From Leptodesmis sichuanensis A121 (lineage in GTDB: Bacteria > Cyanobacteriota > Cyanobacteriia > Leptolyngbyales > Leptolyngbyaceae), in NCBI RefSeq assembly GCF_021379005.1, contig NZ_CP075171.1, forward strand, positions 1,798,001 through 1,862,000: 64,000 nt of DNA. The letters are read 5' to 3'. The translations under genes were made by a program, and so were the position numbers. Below are positions 35,961 through 45,127 of this stretch, piece by piece. Position 1 is the stretch's first letter. Each line of letters begins with the position of its first letter. Below the pieces are notes generated by a model that was given only the letters and a program-made list of their open reading frames with translations, did not search any database and was not told the origin of the DNA.

Positions 35961-36023
35961 AAAACCCCGAGTTTTCGTGATTGAGTCACAATGCCTGGAA
36001 TTTTCCAACCAAAAACTGGGGTT
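35961..36023. repeat. Degenerate CCCCGAGTTTT hairpin
   Basis: Arms AAAACCCCGAGTTTT and AAAAACTGGGGTT are imperfectly complementary around a 35-base spacer. It resembles the AACCCxGxTTxx hairpins common in cyanobacterial intergenic DNA. Confidence 0.4.
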
Positions 36024-36269
36024 CTAGAACAATAGGGCTATTGTAAGGAGAGTTGGGAAGTTTGAGCGATCAGATTTTATACGGCATAAACCATCATCCA
36101 AATATGCTAATTCTTGAGTTCAAGGCTGACGGAAAATCCACCCAATTCAGCACCATTAAGGTGCGGTTCAGGTCAACCGCAAACGGGTGCAACGGACAAA
36201 AAATACAGACTGAGAGAAGTCTGAGGAGCGATCGCCCATTGCTGATCCAAACTCCAATTTGCTCTCGAT

Positions 36270-36297
36270 AAAAAAAGCCTCCACAGTTGTGGAGGCT
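36270..36297 (-). terminator. Rho-independent terminator of psbD
   Basis: On the minus strand, a 9- to 10-bp stem AGCCTCCACA / TGTGGAGGCT is followed by seven T. It lies 26 bp after the psbD stop and ends the transcript before any psbC. Confidence 0.9.
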
Positions 36298-36322
36298 TGC
36301 CTCAAAGCCGTGAAATCAACCC

Positions 36323-37381
36323 TTACAGAGCGTTACCGCGAGGTAGCACTTCTTCAGGGAAGACAAAGTTTTCGTGCGGTTGGTCTTGAGGTGCCATCCA
36401 GGCGCGGATGCCCTCATTCAACAAAATGTTCTTCGTGTAGAACGTTTCAAATTCGGGGTCTTCTGCTGCCCGCAACTCTTGCGATACAAAGTCATACGCC
36501 CGCAGGTTCAGCGCTAACCCGATGATGCCCACACTCGCCATCCATAATCCCGTTACCGGCACGAACAGCATGAAGAAGTGCAACCACCGCTTGTTGGAAA
36601 AGGCAATCCCGAAAATCTGTGACCAGAATCGGTTCGCCGTCACCATCGAGTAGGTTTCTTCGGCCTGGGTGGGCGAGAACGCTGTGAAGGTGTTAGCCGT
36701 GTCGCCATCTTCAAACAGCGTGTTCTCCACCGTCGCCCCGTGGATGGCACACAGCAGTGCCCCTCCCAGAATGCCTGCCACTCCCATCATGTGGAAGGGG
36801 TTCAAGGTGAAGTTGTGGAAGCCCTGCACGAACAGGATGAACCGGAAGATGCCCGCCACGCCAAAGCTGGGAGCAAAGAACCAGCTCGATTGACCCAACG
36901 GATACATCAAGAAAACACTCACGAACACTGCGATCGGGCCGGTAAAGGCGATCGCGTTGTATGGACGAATGCCCACCAGACGAGCGATTTCAATCTGACG
37001 CAGGCAGAAGCCGATCAGACCGAAGGCCCCATGCAGAGCGACGAAGGGCCACAGACCGCCGATTTGGCACCAGCGGGTGAAGTTGCCCTGGGCTTCTGGC
37101 CCCCACAGGAACAGCAGCGAGTGGCCGAAGCTATCTGCCGGAGTCGAGACGGCTACGGTCAGGAAGTTGCACCCCTCCAGATAGGAGGAGGCCAGTCCGT
37201 GGGTGTACCAAGAGGTGACGAAGGTGGTGCCGGTCAGCCAGCCGCCCAGTGCCAGAAAGGCACAGGGGAACAGCAACAGACCAGACCACCCGATAAAGAC
37301 GAAGCGATCGCGTTTCAGCCAGTCGTCGAGGACGTCAAACCATCCTCGCGTTGCAGGCGCGCGTCCGACTGCTATGGTCAT
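36323..37381 (-). CDS. psbD: Photosystem II D2 protein, solitary copy
   Basis: 352 codons, full length, with canonical D2 numbering. Functional residues are in place: TyrD Tyr160, His189 next to it, P680 ligand His197, Fe ligands His214 and His268, Gln129 and Trp253 (near QA). The C-terminus ([16 protein letters not shown]) is normal. In the usual psbDC operon the psbC start overlaps the psbD end; here a strong terminator follows and no psbC exists nearby, so this is a monocistronic second-copy type (psbDII of Synechococcus 7942 is a known light-induced precedent). Position 191, Trp in the D2 sequences I remember, is Phe (codon TTC). Others: Cys126 and Ile130. Confidence 0.97.
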   Translation of the reverse strand: MTIAVGRAPATRGWFDVLDDWLKRDRFVFIGWSGLLLFPCAFLALGGWLTGTTFVTSWYTHGLASSYLEGCNFLTVAVSTPADSFGHSLLFLWGPEAQGNFTRWCQIGGLWPFVALHGAFGLIGFCLRQIEIARLVGIRPYNAIAFTGPIAVFVSVFLMYPLGQSSWFFAPSFGVAGIFRFILFVQGFHNFTLNPFHMMGVAGILGGALLCAIHGATVENTLFEDGDTANTFTAFSPTQAEETYSMVTANRFWSQIFGIAFSNKRWLHFFMLFVPVTGLWMASVGIIGLALNLRAYDFVSQELRAAEDPEFETFYTKNILLNEGIRAWMAPQDQPHENFVFPEEVLPRGNAL

Positions 37382-37433
37382 AGGGTTAAAACTCCCAGAT
37401 CAAGGTATGAGTATTAAGACAATCTACTCAGAG

Positions 37434-37473
37434 GCTGGATGAGATAGCTGTGCAAAAGCACAAGTCATCCAGC
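37434..37473 (-). promoter_or_regulatory. psbD 5' UTR hairpin
   Basis: A 9-bp stem GCTGGATGA / TCATCCAGC encloses an inner 5-bp TGTGC / GCACA hairpin with a 4-base loop. It lies 53-92 bases upstream of the psbD ATG, within the leader predicted from the -10 box at 37511. GGGAG upstream of the ATG is the ribosome binding site. The structure may influence message stability or translation. Confidence 0.6.
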
Positions 37474-37510
37474 AGAATGAGCAGAGTTTACGTTTCTTTA
37501 CTGTTTTCCA

Positions 37511-37516
37511 ATTATA
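37511..37516 (-). promoter_or_regulatory. Probable psbD -10 box
   Basis: TATAAT on the minus strand, in CGTATAATTGG. No good -35 (TTGACA) lies at the proper distance. It predicts a leader of roughly 120 bases. A start site has not been demonstrated. Confidence 0.5.
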
Positions 37517-37658
37517 CGGATCACACTCTAAATTTTCCACCGATTTTCTTAACACAACTTATAGTTTTAGCCAGATTGCTTAATAAGTATTTATACCAAT
37601 ACCCCTGGAAGGCAGCAGTAAAAGCAAGACTGGAGCATCGCTTCTACTTCCGCTTTCT

Positions 37659-38552
37659 TCACTGATCCTGATCCTGACTCTGTTCAAAACTTTGAGGTTT
37701 AATGGCAAGTTGATAGCTCATGGTGGAATGAACCCCTCCGGGACTAACTGTTCCTGTGATAGGAGCAGCATAGCGGGAGAAAGAACTGGCGACCAGGGCA
37801 ATGTGGCGATCGGCAACGGCTAATCCCTGAGTCGGGTCATAGCCACGCCAACCAGCACCGGGGAGGTAAACTTCGGCCCAGGCATGGAGGTGACGTTCAG
37901 AATTATCGGGGTCGCCTTCCTGGTAGCCACTGACAAATCGGGCTGCCAGTCCGATCGCCCGACAGACTTCAGTGAACAACACGGAAAAGTCGCGGCAGGA
38001 ACCCGCTTTTTGAGTCCAGGTGAGACCAGGTGGAAAGGGATCTCCGGTGTCACGGATCAGGTGCTGACAGCCTTTGTAAATCTGCGCGTTCAGTTCTGAT
38101 AGAAAACCTGCCGGGTTGCCATGTACCTTCAGCCAAATTTCTTGAGCCAATTGGGCGGCGACCGGATCAAGGGAGTCGGAATAGCCCAGACGGTGTCCGA
38201 CCAGATAAGGTTTTAACTGCACTAACAAGGAGGCCGGATAATCAATGGGAAGATGAGTCGCCCAGGGTTCTAAAAGATACTCAAAGGGATTAGTACGATG
38301 GGTCGCGACGTGAGATTCGGCATGAACGGTCAGCGATGGGGTGGGTTCGATCTCGAACCAGACTTTAATCAACTCATTCCCATCTAAATCTGTGAAATAG
38401 GACTGATGTTTGGGCGTAGGAGTAACGGTCAGGGAAAACGATTCAACAGTCTGGCTGCTGTCACTGCGAGGACGCAGACGAATCGTGTGAGGTTGCAGGA
38501 TAACGGGTTGTTCGTAGGTGTAGTGGGTGGTGTGGCTAATGTGATAACGCAC
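37659..38552 (-). CDS. Transglutaminase-like cysteine protease family protein
   Basis: 297 codons. The N-terminal part (MRYHISHTTHYTYEQPVILQPHTIRLRPR) is the bacterial transglutaminase-like N-terminal region. The catalytic Cys is in AGSCRDFSVLFTEVCRAIGLAARFVSGY near residue 186, the His in RHLHAWAEVYLPGAGW near 222, and the Asp in GYDPTQGLAV near 240, so the triad is complete. Such proteins act as peptidases or amidases; substrate is unknown. The last 15 residues are a Gln/Asp/Ser tail. Gene lies alone, with its promoter side in a repeat-bearing region. Confidence 0.85.
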   Translation of the reverse strand: MRYHISHTTHYTYEQPVILQPHTIRLRPRSDSSQTVESFSLTVTPTPKHQSYFTDLDGNELIKVWFEIEPTPSLTVHAESHVATHRTNPFEYLLEPWATHLPIDYPASLLVQLKPYLVGHRLGYSDSLDPVAAQLAQEIWLKVHGNPAGFLSELNAQIYKGCQHLIRDTGDPFPPGLTWTQKAGSCRDFSVLFTEVCRAIGLAARFVSGYQEGDPDNSERHLHAWAEVYLPGAGWRGYDPTQGLAVADRHIALVASSFSRYAAPITGTVSPGGVHSTMSYQLAIKPQSFEQSQDQDQ

Positions 38553-38612
38553 AGGCGGTAAGAATTTAAGAGTTCAGAATGATGAATGATGAGTTGAGCT
38601 ATCAACTTGCAT

Positions 38613-38676
38613 GGGCTGGGTTAGCGCAGTGTAACGCATTACCTCTAGATACTGGGTTTAATCCGTTAGGCTAGCG
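38613..38676. repeat. Dispersed TTAG(T/C)GCA repeat, copy 2
   Basis: Contains TTAGCGCAGTGTAACGCATT, CCTCTAGATA and GTTAGGCTAGCGTAG. It matches copy 1 in order and spacing of these blocks. Confidence 0.5.
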
Positions 38677-38696
38677 TAGGTTGAGCGATAAAACCG

Positions 38697-39827
38697 TTAT
38701 CGATTTTGCATTTGTTCCGGGATCGGGCAGGAGGAATTGGAATGCAGTCTGACAGTAACGGTGGTTCCCTGACCTGGAGTGCTATTCACCTGAATGTGTC
38801 CGCCATGCAAGTCCAGGCATTTTTTCACCAGGGTTAGGCCCAGGCCAGTGCCGGGAACAGTTCCTACATTACTGGCTCGATGGAAGGGTTCAAATAGATG
38901 GGGTTGGTCTTCCGGAGGAATACCAATACCCACATCTGTAACGGTGAGAACGACATCGCCATTGGGACAGGAGAGTTCTAGAGTGATCGAACTGCCATGA
39001 GCAGAATATTTAATGGCATTAGAGAGGAGGTTAGAGAGAATGTGCCACAGCAGCTTTTTGTCTAGACAGGTGTTGGCGCAATTTCCTTGAGTGGTAATGG
39101 TGATGGAGTGGGTGCTATCGCTAATGAACTGAATTTCTTCTACCAGTTCTCGACAGAATTGTTCCAGATTCAGGAAGGTTGGGGAAAATTCTAAACTGCC
39201 GCCTTCGGCACGGGCGATGGTGAGAATGTCATTCAATAGGTTATCCATCGATCGGATGGAACTCTGGATCAAATATAAATACTCACGTCGTCGCGCCTCC
39301 GGCATTGTATTGCCGTACTGTTCCATCACCTGAGCGCAGGACAGGATTGAGGTCATGGGAGTTCGGAACTCGTGAGCAAACATCGACCAGAAGCGAGATT
39401 TCAGTTCCCGCAGTTCCTGCTCTTTCTCCAGCGCCACTCGAATCGCCGCTTCCGCCAGTCGTCTCCGCAGGGCAACTTCGATCGCCACATGCAGTTCCCG
39501 TTCATCAAAGGGCTTGATGATGTAGCCAAAGGGTTCAGTCACTTTCGCCCGTTGCAGGGTGGCTTCATCGGCATAGGCCGTCAAGTAAATCACAGGAATG
39601 TCAAAGTTCACCCGAATCGCTTCTGCTGCTTCAATGCCATCCGCTTCCCCCCATAACTGAATATCCATCAACACCAGATCGGGGTGATGTTCTGCCACTT
39701 TTTGCAGGGCTTCATCTGCCGAGGAGGCGATCGCAGGGACTGCATACCCTAGTTGCAAGAGTCTTTTCTCAATATCTCTGGCAACAACTCGTTCATCTTC
39801 GACAACCACAATCTTTTCACCAGCCAT
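38697..39827 (-). CDS. Response regulator / histidine kinase hybrid
   Basis: 376 codons. REC domain at about 3-120 with phosphoacceptor Asp55, acidic DE at 10-12 and Lys105; HisKA dimerisation domain with His152 in [13 protein letters not shown]; HATPase at about 255-360 with [17 protein letters not shown] and GTGLGLTLV. It has no membrane segment or input domain other than the receiver, so it likely takes phosphate or interaction signals from another kinase. It starts one base after the cyanobacteriochrome-kinase stop, so the two are in one operon and the latter is its probable partner. Output is unknown. Confidence 0.93.
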   Translation of the reverse strand: MAGEKIVVVEDERVVARDIEKRLLQLGYAVPAIASSADEALQKVAEHHPDLVLMDIQLWGEADGIEAAEAIRVNFDIPVIYLTAYADEATLQRAKVTEPFGYIIKPFDERELHVAIEVALRRRLAEAAIRVALEKEQELRELKSRFWSMFAHEFRTPMTSILSCAQVMEQYGNTMPEARRREYLYLIQSSIRSMDNLLNDILTIARAEGGSLEFSPTFLNLEQFCRELVEEIQFISDSTHSITITTQGNCANTCLDKKLLWHILSNLLSNAIKYSAHGSSITLELSCPNGDVVLTVTDVGIGIPPEDQPHLFEPFHRASNVGTVPGTGLGLTLVKKCLDLHGGHIQVNSTPGQGTTVTVRLHSNSSCPIPEQMQNR

Positions 39828-39828
39828 G

Positions 39829-42027
39829 TTATTCCCTTCCTGTGTCGCTCATCTCCGAAAATGTCAGGGTGAAGGCCGTGCCATTGCTGCGATCGAGTTC
39901 AATCCTTCCCCCTAATTGCTCTGTAAAGATACAGACCAGTTCTAATCCCAAAGACTCCGTATTGCGGAAATCAAGCGTCTCGGGAAACCCAATTCCATTA
40001 TCTCGAACGGTTAAGGTAAATTGCTCGGCATCGGTTTGCTGAATCTCGATCTCAATTTCATTGGTCTCTTGAGGCCGGGGAAAGGCGTGCTTAAGCGAAT
40101 TGGAAACGAGTTCGTTAATGATTAATCCACAAGGAATGGCAGTATCGATATTCAACCAGACATCACCGGAGGTAATTTTTAAGCGAATGGGTACTGCTCC
40201 GGAGGTATAGGAACGCATTAAATTTCCCGTTAATTCCGTTAAATATTCACTCAGATTGATTCTGGATAAATCGCTGGATTGATAAAGTTTCTCATGAATC
40301 AGGGCCATTGAGCGAATCCGGTTCTGACTATCTTTAAATAACTCCAGAACTTGCGCATCTTTCACATAGTCGGACTGCAGCCTCAGCACACTAGAAATCA
40401 CTTGCAGGTTGTTTTTAACTCGATGATGAATCTCCTTGAGCAGACTTTCCTTCTCGCGCAAAGAGATTTTGAGTTGAGCTTCGGCTTTTTTGCGCTCGGC
40501 CAGTTCATTTTGCAACTGTTGATACAGTTCAGACTGTTGAATCGCGATCGCCATGTGAGTTGCCAGTTGTTTCAACAGTTCTACTTCAAACGATCGCCAG
40601 TGTCGGGGTTCGGAGCAGTGGTAGGCACACAATAACCCCCACAGGTGATTTCCCTGGAGAATTGGCACCACCAGACTGGCCCGCACATCAAACAGGACCA
40701 GGATATCAATATGGCACTGGCTGAATCCGGCTGTGTAAATGTCGTCTGCAACTAAAGTGCGCCCCTCCTTATAAGCCTGGGCATAATTCTGGCCGAAACA
40801 AGTATCCTGGGTCGTACTCCCTAAGGCGGGTTGCCAGCCCTCCCCCACCGCTTCCACCACTACTCTGCCGCTCCAGTCCGGGTTGAAGCGGTAAATTAGT
40901 ACCCGCTCCGTCTTCAAAAACTGCCGCACTTCATCAACCGCCGTCTGCAGAATGGTGTTCAGTTGCAGCGATTCCCGAATATGCAGGGCCATGCGCTCCA
41001 GCAAACGGCTACAGGCTAACTGTTCCTGCAATTCCTCCAGGTTCAAGGAAGAAGACTCTGCCGTGACCAGGGACGGAGGCGTAAAGCGATCGCCATCAGT
41101 CGCAAACGCTTCAATAGACTGCTCCACCGCGATCGCCACATCCGCGATCGCGGGCAAATCCAGAGTATAGAGAAAGCTGGTGGGGGTTCCCAGTCCCAGC
41201 CATTCGCCTGTCGGTGAAGTCACAATAAAGTGCTGCACCTGTTGTTGTTGCATATACCAGTAGGCTGCTAGTACAGACTCTGAAGCACTAAAGCATGGTA
41301 AGACCGGATTCAGAATGGCAGTAGCCGGTAACTTGGCTAAGTCCAGCCCTAAACTGTTCAGCAAAATAATGTTTCGGGCTGAAATGATCCCTACAGCAGT
41401 GGTTTCCTGATCCGCGTTGGTCTGGGTGAGAACGACCTGATTCACCTGCCGCTCTGCCATTAACCCGGCCAGCGTCAGGATCGAAGTAGTCTGGGGAGCT
41501 TGAACCACGGGATCCTTAGCGACTTCGCTTACAGGCCGGGATTTGAGCAAATCATCCACCTGCAAGGCTGCCCGAATACCAGCCGTTGTAATCAGCCCGA
41601 CTACAGTTCCCTCAGTACTGACAACAGGCAGATGGTGAATTTGATGCTGGCGGAGCCGGGCCAGGGCCGTAAAGAGCGTTACCTCTGGAGAATAAGTGAG
41701 GACGATCGCAGGTTGTTGGGCTATATCTGCCACCGTCGTCCGCATCAAATCGACACCAGCAGCAATCGCTTGCAGAGCTTCCTGTTCCCCAAACACGCCT
41801 AACAGGCGATCGCGATCGTCTATTACCAGCAACACCTGTGCCCGTGCCTGCCGTTGCAAATTCGGGTGTAGCGACAATTCCAAACCGGGTGCTACACAAC
41901 TACTCTGGGCGTTTCCCATGATCTCGATCGCCGCTTGCAAGGCAGTATCGGGACGAACGGTCAAGGGACGCGAGTCGATGGCAAGCTCTAGACTGAATTC
42001 GGAGACTAAAAGATTTTGCTGTTCCAT
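39829..42027 (-). CDS. CBS/cyanobacteriochrome GAF sensor kinase (HisKA_2)
   Basis: 732 residues from the ATG at 42027 (a TTG lies nine codons upstream). Four CBS-like repeats (about 10-285) precede a GAF domain (about 346-499), then a HisKA_2 dimerisation motif [11 protein letters not shown] (His534/535) and an HATPase domain ([21 protein letters not shown]). The GAF has a DXCF motif, DTCF, with Cys410, and a canonical chromophore Cys438 followed by His (QCHIDIL), 28 residues apart. As I recall, the blue/green cyanobacteriochrome TePixJ has the same 28-residue spacing (Cys494/Cys522). A bilin photoreceptor, probably phycocyanobilin/phycoviolobilin, is inferred. It forms an operon with the hybrid kinase at 38697. 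Confidence 0.88.
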   Translation of the reverse strand: MEQQNLLVSEFSLELAIDSRPLTVRPDTALQAAIEIMGNAQSSCVAPGLELSLHPNLQRQARAQVLLVIDDRDRLLGVFGEQEALQAIAAGVDLMRTTVADIAQQPAIVLTYSPEVTLFTALARLRQHQIHHLPVVSTEGTVVGLITTAGIRAALQVDDLLKSRPVSEVAKDPVVQAPQTTSILTLAGLMAERQVNQVVLTQTNADQETTAVGIISARNIILLNSLGLDLAKLPATAILNPVLPCFSASESVLAAYWYMQQQQVQHFIVTSPTGEWLGLGTPTSFLYTLDLPAIADVAIAVEQSIEAFATDGDRFTPPSLVTAESSSLNLEELQEQLACSRLLERMALHIRESLQLNTILQTAVDEVRQFLKTERVLIYRFNPDWSGRVVVEAVGEGWQPALGSTTQDTCFGQNYAQAYKEGRTLVADDIYTAGFSQCHIDILVLFDVRASLVVPILQGNHLWGLLCAYHCSEPRHWRSFEVELLKQLATHMAIAIQQSELYQQLQNELAERKKAEAQLKISLREKESLLKEIHHRVKNNLQVISSVLRLQSDYVKDAQVLELFKDSQNRIRSMALIHEKLYQSSDLSRINLSEYLTELTGNLMRSYTSGAVPIRLKITSGDVWLNIDTAIPCGLIINELVSNSLKHAFPRPQETNEIEIEIQQTDAEQFTLTVRDNGIGFPETLDFRNTESLGLELVCIFTEQLGGRIELDRSNGTAFTLTFSEMSDTGRE

Positions 42028-42249
42028 AAATCGGTTCAGACTACGGCTTGCCAAAGAGGATAGAAGGCAGAACTGACTGAACGCTACAGCGAAATTTGAA
42101 CAATTGCAACAGACAATTGACGATTATTAATTTTTCAATAAGAAGGAATAAGCGGTAACAGGCGATCGGCCTCTGCAAGATCAGTGGACTCCAGTAAAAT
42201 GACACCAAGAGGGCGCAGCCTTCTACACTAAAAGAGAATACTCGCTCCC

Positions 42250-44823
42250 GTGGAAAAGCCAGAGGTTCCCACATTGGTATCACGCATCAGTCTTGCTCTC
42301 CTCACCTCCCTGCTGTTGGTGACTCCCACTACGGCGCAATTGGCTCCATCGGACAGTGTGCCATCGGCTCCTGCGGCTCCGGCTCCGGTTTCTAAAGAAC
42401 GGCAAGACCTGGAGCAACTGCGAGCCGAGTTGGAGAATCAGCGGCAGGCTCAATTACAGGCCAACCGTGCCCTGAATCAAACGGCCACCTTATTTACGGG
42501 ATTGCTGGCGGTGATGGTGGTGCTGTTGGGAGCAGCAGTGGTGACGGTATGGCGGATCCGGCAATCGGTGATGCAGGAAATTGCCTCAGCCGTGAAAGCA
42601 CAACTGGATGATGTGGCCGATCTGGAACAGCGAGTGCTGCGAGCTGGGAAAGAAATTGATGCAATTCTCCGGGAAGCCGATGACTTGGCGGACGACATGA
42701 ACCAGGGAGCAGACGATTTTGCAGCAGAGATGGACGCTCAACGGGAGCGGTTAACTCAGTTAGTCACCGAGCTATCCCAGTTAAAGGAGCAGCGTACTAC
42801 CGATTTGGAGGGCCAACTGGAGGCGGCCCGACTGCGCTTAGAAGGGCTGGAGTTAGGCTTTGTCAGCCAGTTGAATGAGTTGCAGGAAGGGGCGCGATCG
42901 CGCCAGGATGCTACCCTGAAAACTCTGCAACAATCCGAAACCGTCTTCACTAATCGATTAACCCGATTACAAAAAGAAGCCCAGGGCCGCACCGAGCATG
43001 TATTTCAGCAACTGAAGGCACTGGAAGGTATGTTTGCGCCCTCCCTGTCCAAACTGCAACAGAATGTCGAAACTCAGGCGCAACAGAAAATTGCCGCCAT
43101 TCTGGAAAACCTGAGAAGGCTGGAAGTTGACTTCGCCAGTCAACTGTCCCAAATCCGCAGCGGGATTTACGGACGCAAAGAGGAGATCCTGCAAAGCCTG
43201 GATACGCTGGCGGCGGATTTTTCGGCTCAACTCACTCGATTGCAGAATGATGCCCAGCAACAACGGCAGCATCTGTTTAGCAATTTGCAGACCTTACAAA
43301 CGGATCTGACTCAGCAGTTCTCTGGCTTACAGGCCAAGACTCAAGCCCAACAAGAGACCCTGCAGCAGACGTTGGAAACTCTGGATGCCGAAGTCCGAAC
43401 CCAGTTAGAAAACCTGCAGAATGAGGCCCAGAATCAGCGGGGGGCCATGCGGCAGATTGTCGAGCGCTTGCAGGCAGACTATACGGCGCAACTGGCTGAA
43501 TTTCAGACCAGTACCGAATCTCAACGCAATTCCGTGCTGGCTACCCTGGAGCAATCTGAAGCCGATATTCTGGCCCAATTGGATGATCTGAAAGCCCAAA
43601 TTCAGGCCCAGAAGGGCCGCATCCGGGAAGTGGTGACCGGACTGGAAACCCGGGTCAGCGATCGCCTTGCCGACCTGCAAGCCGCCACCGAAAACCAGAA
43701 AGCCCAAACCTTCCAGAAACTGCAAACCCTGGAAACCGAGTTGGCAACTCAGCTATCGATTTTGCAAACCGATGCCCAGAGTCAGAAAGAAGTGATTTTG
43801 CAACAGTTGGCAGACGTTTCACCCCAGGTAATTACCGAAACCCTGCTGGAGCATATCCAGAGTCAACTCGATCGCCTGAACAGCCAGGTAGAGCGCTTAG
43901 AAACAAACCGACCCGAATTGTTCATCGATCCAGAAGAAATTGCCCAAAAAGGCGATCGCTTGCGGACAGAAGGTCGTTATGCGGAAGCGATCGTCGAGTA
44001 TGACAAAGCCCTGGAGATCCAGGCCACCAATGCCTCAGTCTGGTTTAATAAAGGTCTGGCCCTGGAGGCCCTGGAACGGCATGAAGAAGCGATCGCAGCC
44101 TTTGACAAAGCCCTGGAATTCAAACCGCAGAATCCAGAAATCTGGTTCAACCGGGGTAATGCCTTACGCAAGCTGCAACGGTATGAAGGAGCACTGGCTG
44201 CCTTCGACAAAACGGTACAGTTGCAAACTAATCATGCCCCAGCCTGGTTTAATCGCGGTCTGGTGCTGGCCCGGTTGAAACGATACGAAGATGCCATTTC
44301 CTCCTATGACAAGGCTTTAGAATTCCAGCCCTCTCTCCATCAAGCCTGGTGCGATCGGGGAGTCGCATTGGGTTATCTGCAGCGGCAAGAAGATGCGTTT
44401 AAGTCCTTCGATAAGGCCGTTCAGGTCAAACCCGATGATGCCGTAGCCTGGTTAAACCGGGGACTGGCTCTGCAGGAACTGGAACGCCATGAGGAAGCTT
44501 TCAACTCCTTTGAAAAAGCCATTCAATTCAACCCGAATAATCCCAAAACCTGGGACAAGCGGGGCTACAGCCTAGTGAGCCTGGGACGGGATGACGAAGC
44601 GATCGCCAGTTTCGACAAAGCCACCACCCTCAATCCCAACTACGCCAGTGCCTACTACAACAAGGCTGCCTGCTATGCCCTGCAACGGAAAGCCGAGCCA
44701 GCCCTGGAATTTCTCCAAAAAGCCATTCAACTCAATGCTGCCTACCGTAAACAAGCGGCTACGGATGAAGATTTTGAGGCCATTACAAGCGATCGACGGT
44801 TCAAGCGATTGGTGGAAGGGTAG
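42250..44823 (+). CDS. Membrane coiled-coil protein with 29-residue repeats and eight TPRs
   Basis: 857 codons from a GTG. An N-terminal hydrophobic region (13-31) may be a signal, and a transmembrane helix spans about 80-103. Residues 105-210 are coiled coil. Residues 214-507 (nt 42889-43770) are ten tandem repeats of exactly 29 residues, except the third (33), with the pattern xAxxQRxxxxxxLxxLxxxxxxQLxxLQx. Residues 570-840 hold eight TPRs (for example ASVWFNKGLALEALERHEEAIAAFDKALEFKPQN). The repeats suggest a long helical stalk carrying a TPR protein-binding head. The function is unknown and I find no close family name. Confidence 0.85.
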   Translation: MEKPEVPTLVSRISLALLTSLLLVTPTTAQLAPSDSVPSAPAAPAPVSKERQDLEQLRAELENQRQAQLQANRALNQTATLFTGLLAVMVVLLGAAVVTVWRIRQSVMQEIASAVKAQLDDVADLEQRVLRAGKEIDAILREADDLADDMNQGADDFAAEMDAQRERLTQLVTELSQLKEQRTTDLEGQLEAARLRLEGLELGFVSQLNELQEGARSRQDATLKTLQQSETVFTNRLTRLQKEAQGRTEHVFQQLKALEGMFAPSLSKLQQNVETQAQQKIAAILENLRRLEVDFASQLSQIRSGIYGRKEEILQSLDTLAADFSAQLTRLQNDAQQQRQHLFSNLQTLQTDLTQQFSGLQAKTQAQQETLQQTLETLDAEVRTQLENLQNEAQNQRGAMRQIVERLQADYTAQLAEFQTSTESQRNSVLATLEQSEADILAQLDDLKAQIQAQKGRIREVVTGLETRVSDRLADLQAATENQKAQTFQKLQTLETELATQLSILQTDAQSQKEVILQQLADVSPQVITETLLEHIQSQLDRLNSQVERLETNRPELFIDPEEIAQKGDRLRTEGRYAEAIVEYDKALEIQATNASVWFNKGLALEALERHEEAIAAFDKALEFKPQNPEIWFNRGNALRKLQRYEGALAAFDKTVQLQTNHAPAWFNRGLVLARLKRYEDAISSYDKALEFQPSLHQAWCDRGVALGYLQRQEDAFKSFDKAVQVKPDDAVAWLNRGLALQELERHEEAFNSFEKAIQFNPNNPKTWDKRGYSLVSLGRDDEAIASFDKATTLNPNYASAYYNKAACYALQRKAEPALEFLQKAIQLNAAYRKQAATDEDFEAITSDRRFKRLVEG

Positions 44824-45127
44824 ATGGGTCAGCGGATTCCTGGTATCAAAGTTCTCTTGCTAGTTACAGCCCCATAGCCGCCGACATCGTTTTGGGAAGC
44901 AATCATTGTGCCGTCGCACCTCAAAGGCATTCAAGGGAGTCAAATCCCTGTAGCCCATCTTCCCCATTTGAGTCAGTAGAATTACTCCCTCTTCAAATTA
45001 CCTAACCCCCTCGTCTGCAAGGAAGATAGGTTTTTACCAGGATTTTCTGCCTTACAGGGAGTCGATCCCTTAGAATGAGTATAGATTACTTAAAATTTCG
45101 TAACCTTACGGTCTGAGTCGCACATCC
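44824..45127. other. 304-bp intergenic region
   Basis: Before sds. AGGGAGTCAAATCCCTGTAG and ACAGGGAGTCGATCCCTTAG are similar segments in loosely inverted form. No gene, RNA or strong promoter was recognised. Confidence 0.4.

Larger units (their letters stand above)
35918..36322. other. 405-bp intergenic region
   Basis: Between the divergent GGCT-like gene start and the psbD stop. Positions 35961-36023 hold a degenerate inverted repeat, AACCCCGAGTTTT paired with AAAAACTGGGGTT. The psbD terminator lies at the right end. No gene was seen. Confidence 0.5.

Noticed and set aside
36323-37381. Membership of a far-red light (FaRLiP) gene cluster
   Set aside because: FaRLiP clusters carry psbA, psbB, psbC, psaA/B and apc paralogues and a rfpABC regulator. 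None are near this psbD.
36740-37417. A 225-codon plus-strand frame over psbD
   Set aside because: Antisense shadow of the highly conserved D2 gene; low-complexity Gln/Glu/Gly composition and no family.
37450-37665. A 71-codon plus-strand frame upstream of psbD
   Set aside because: Starts at a GTG in the psbD leader region, no conserved features; more likely leader and promoter DNA.
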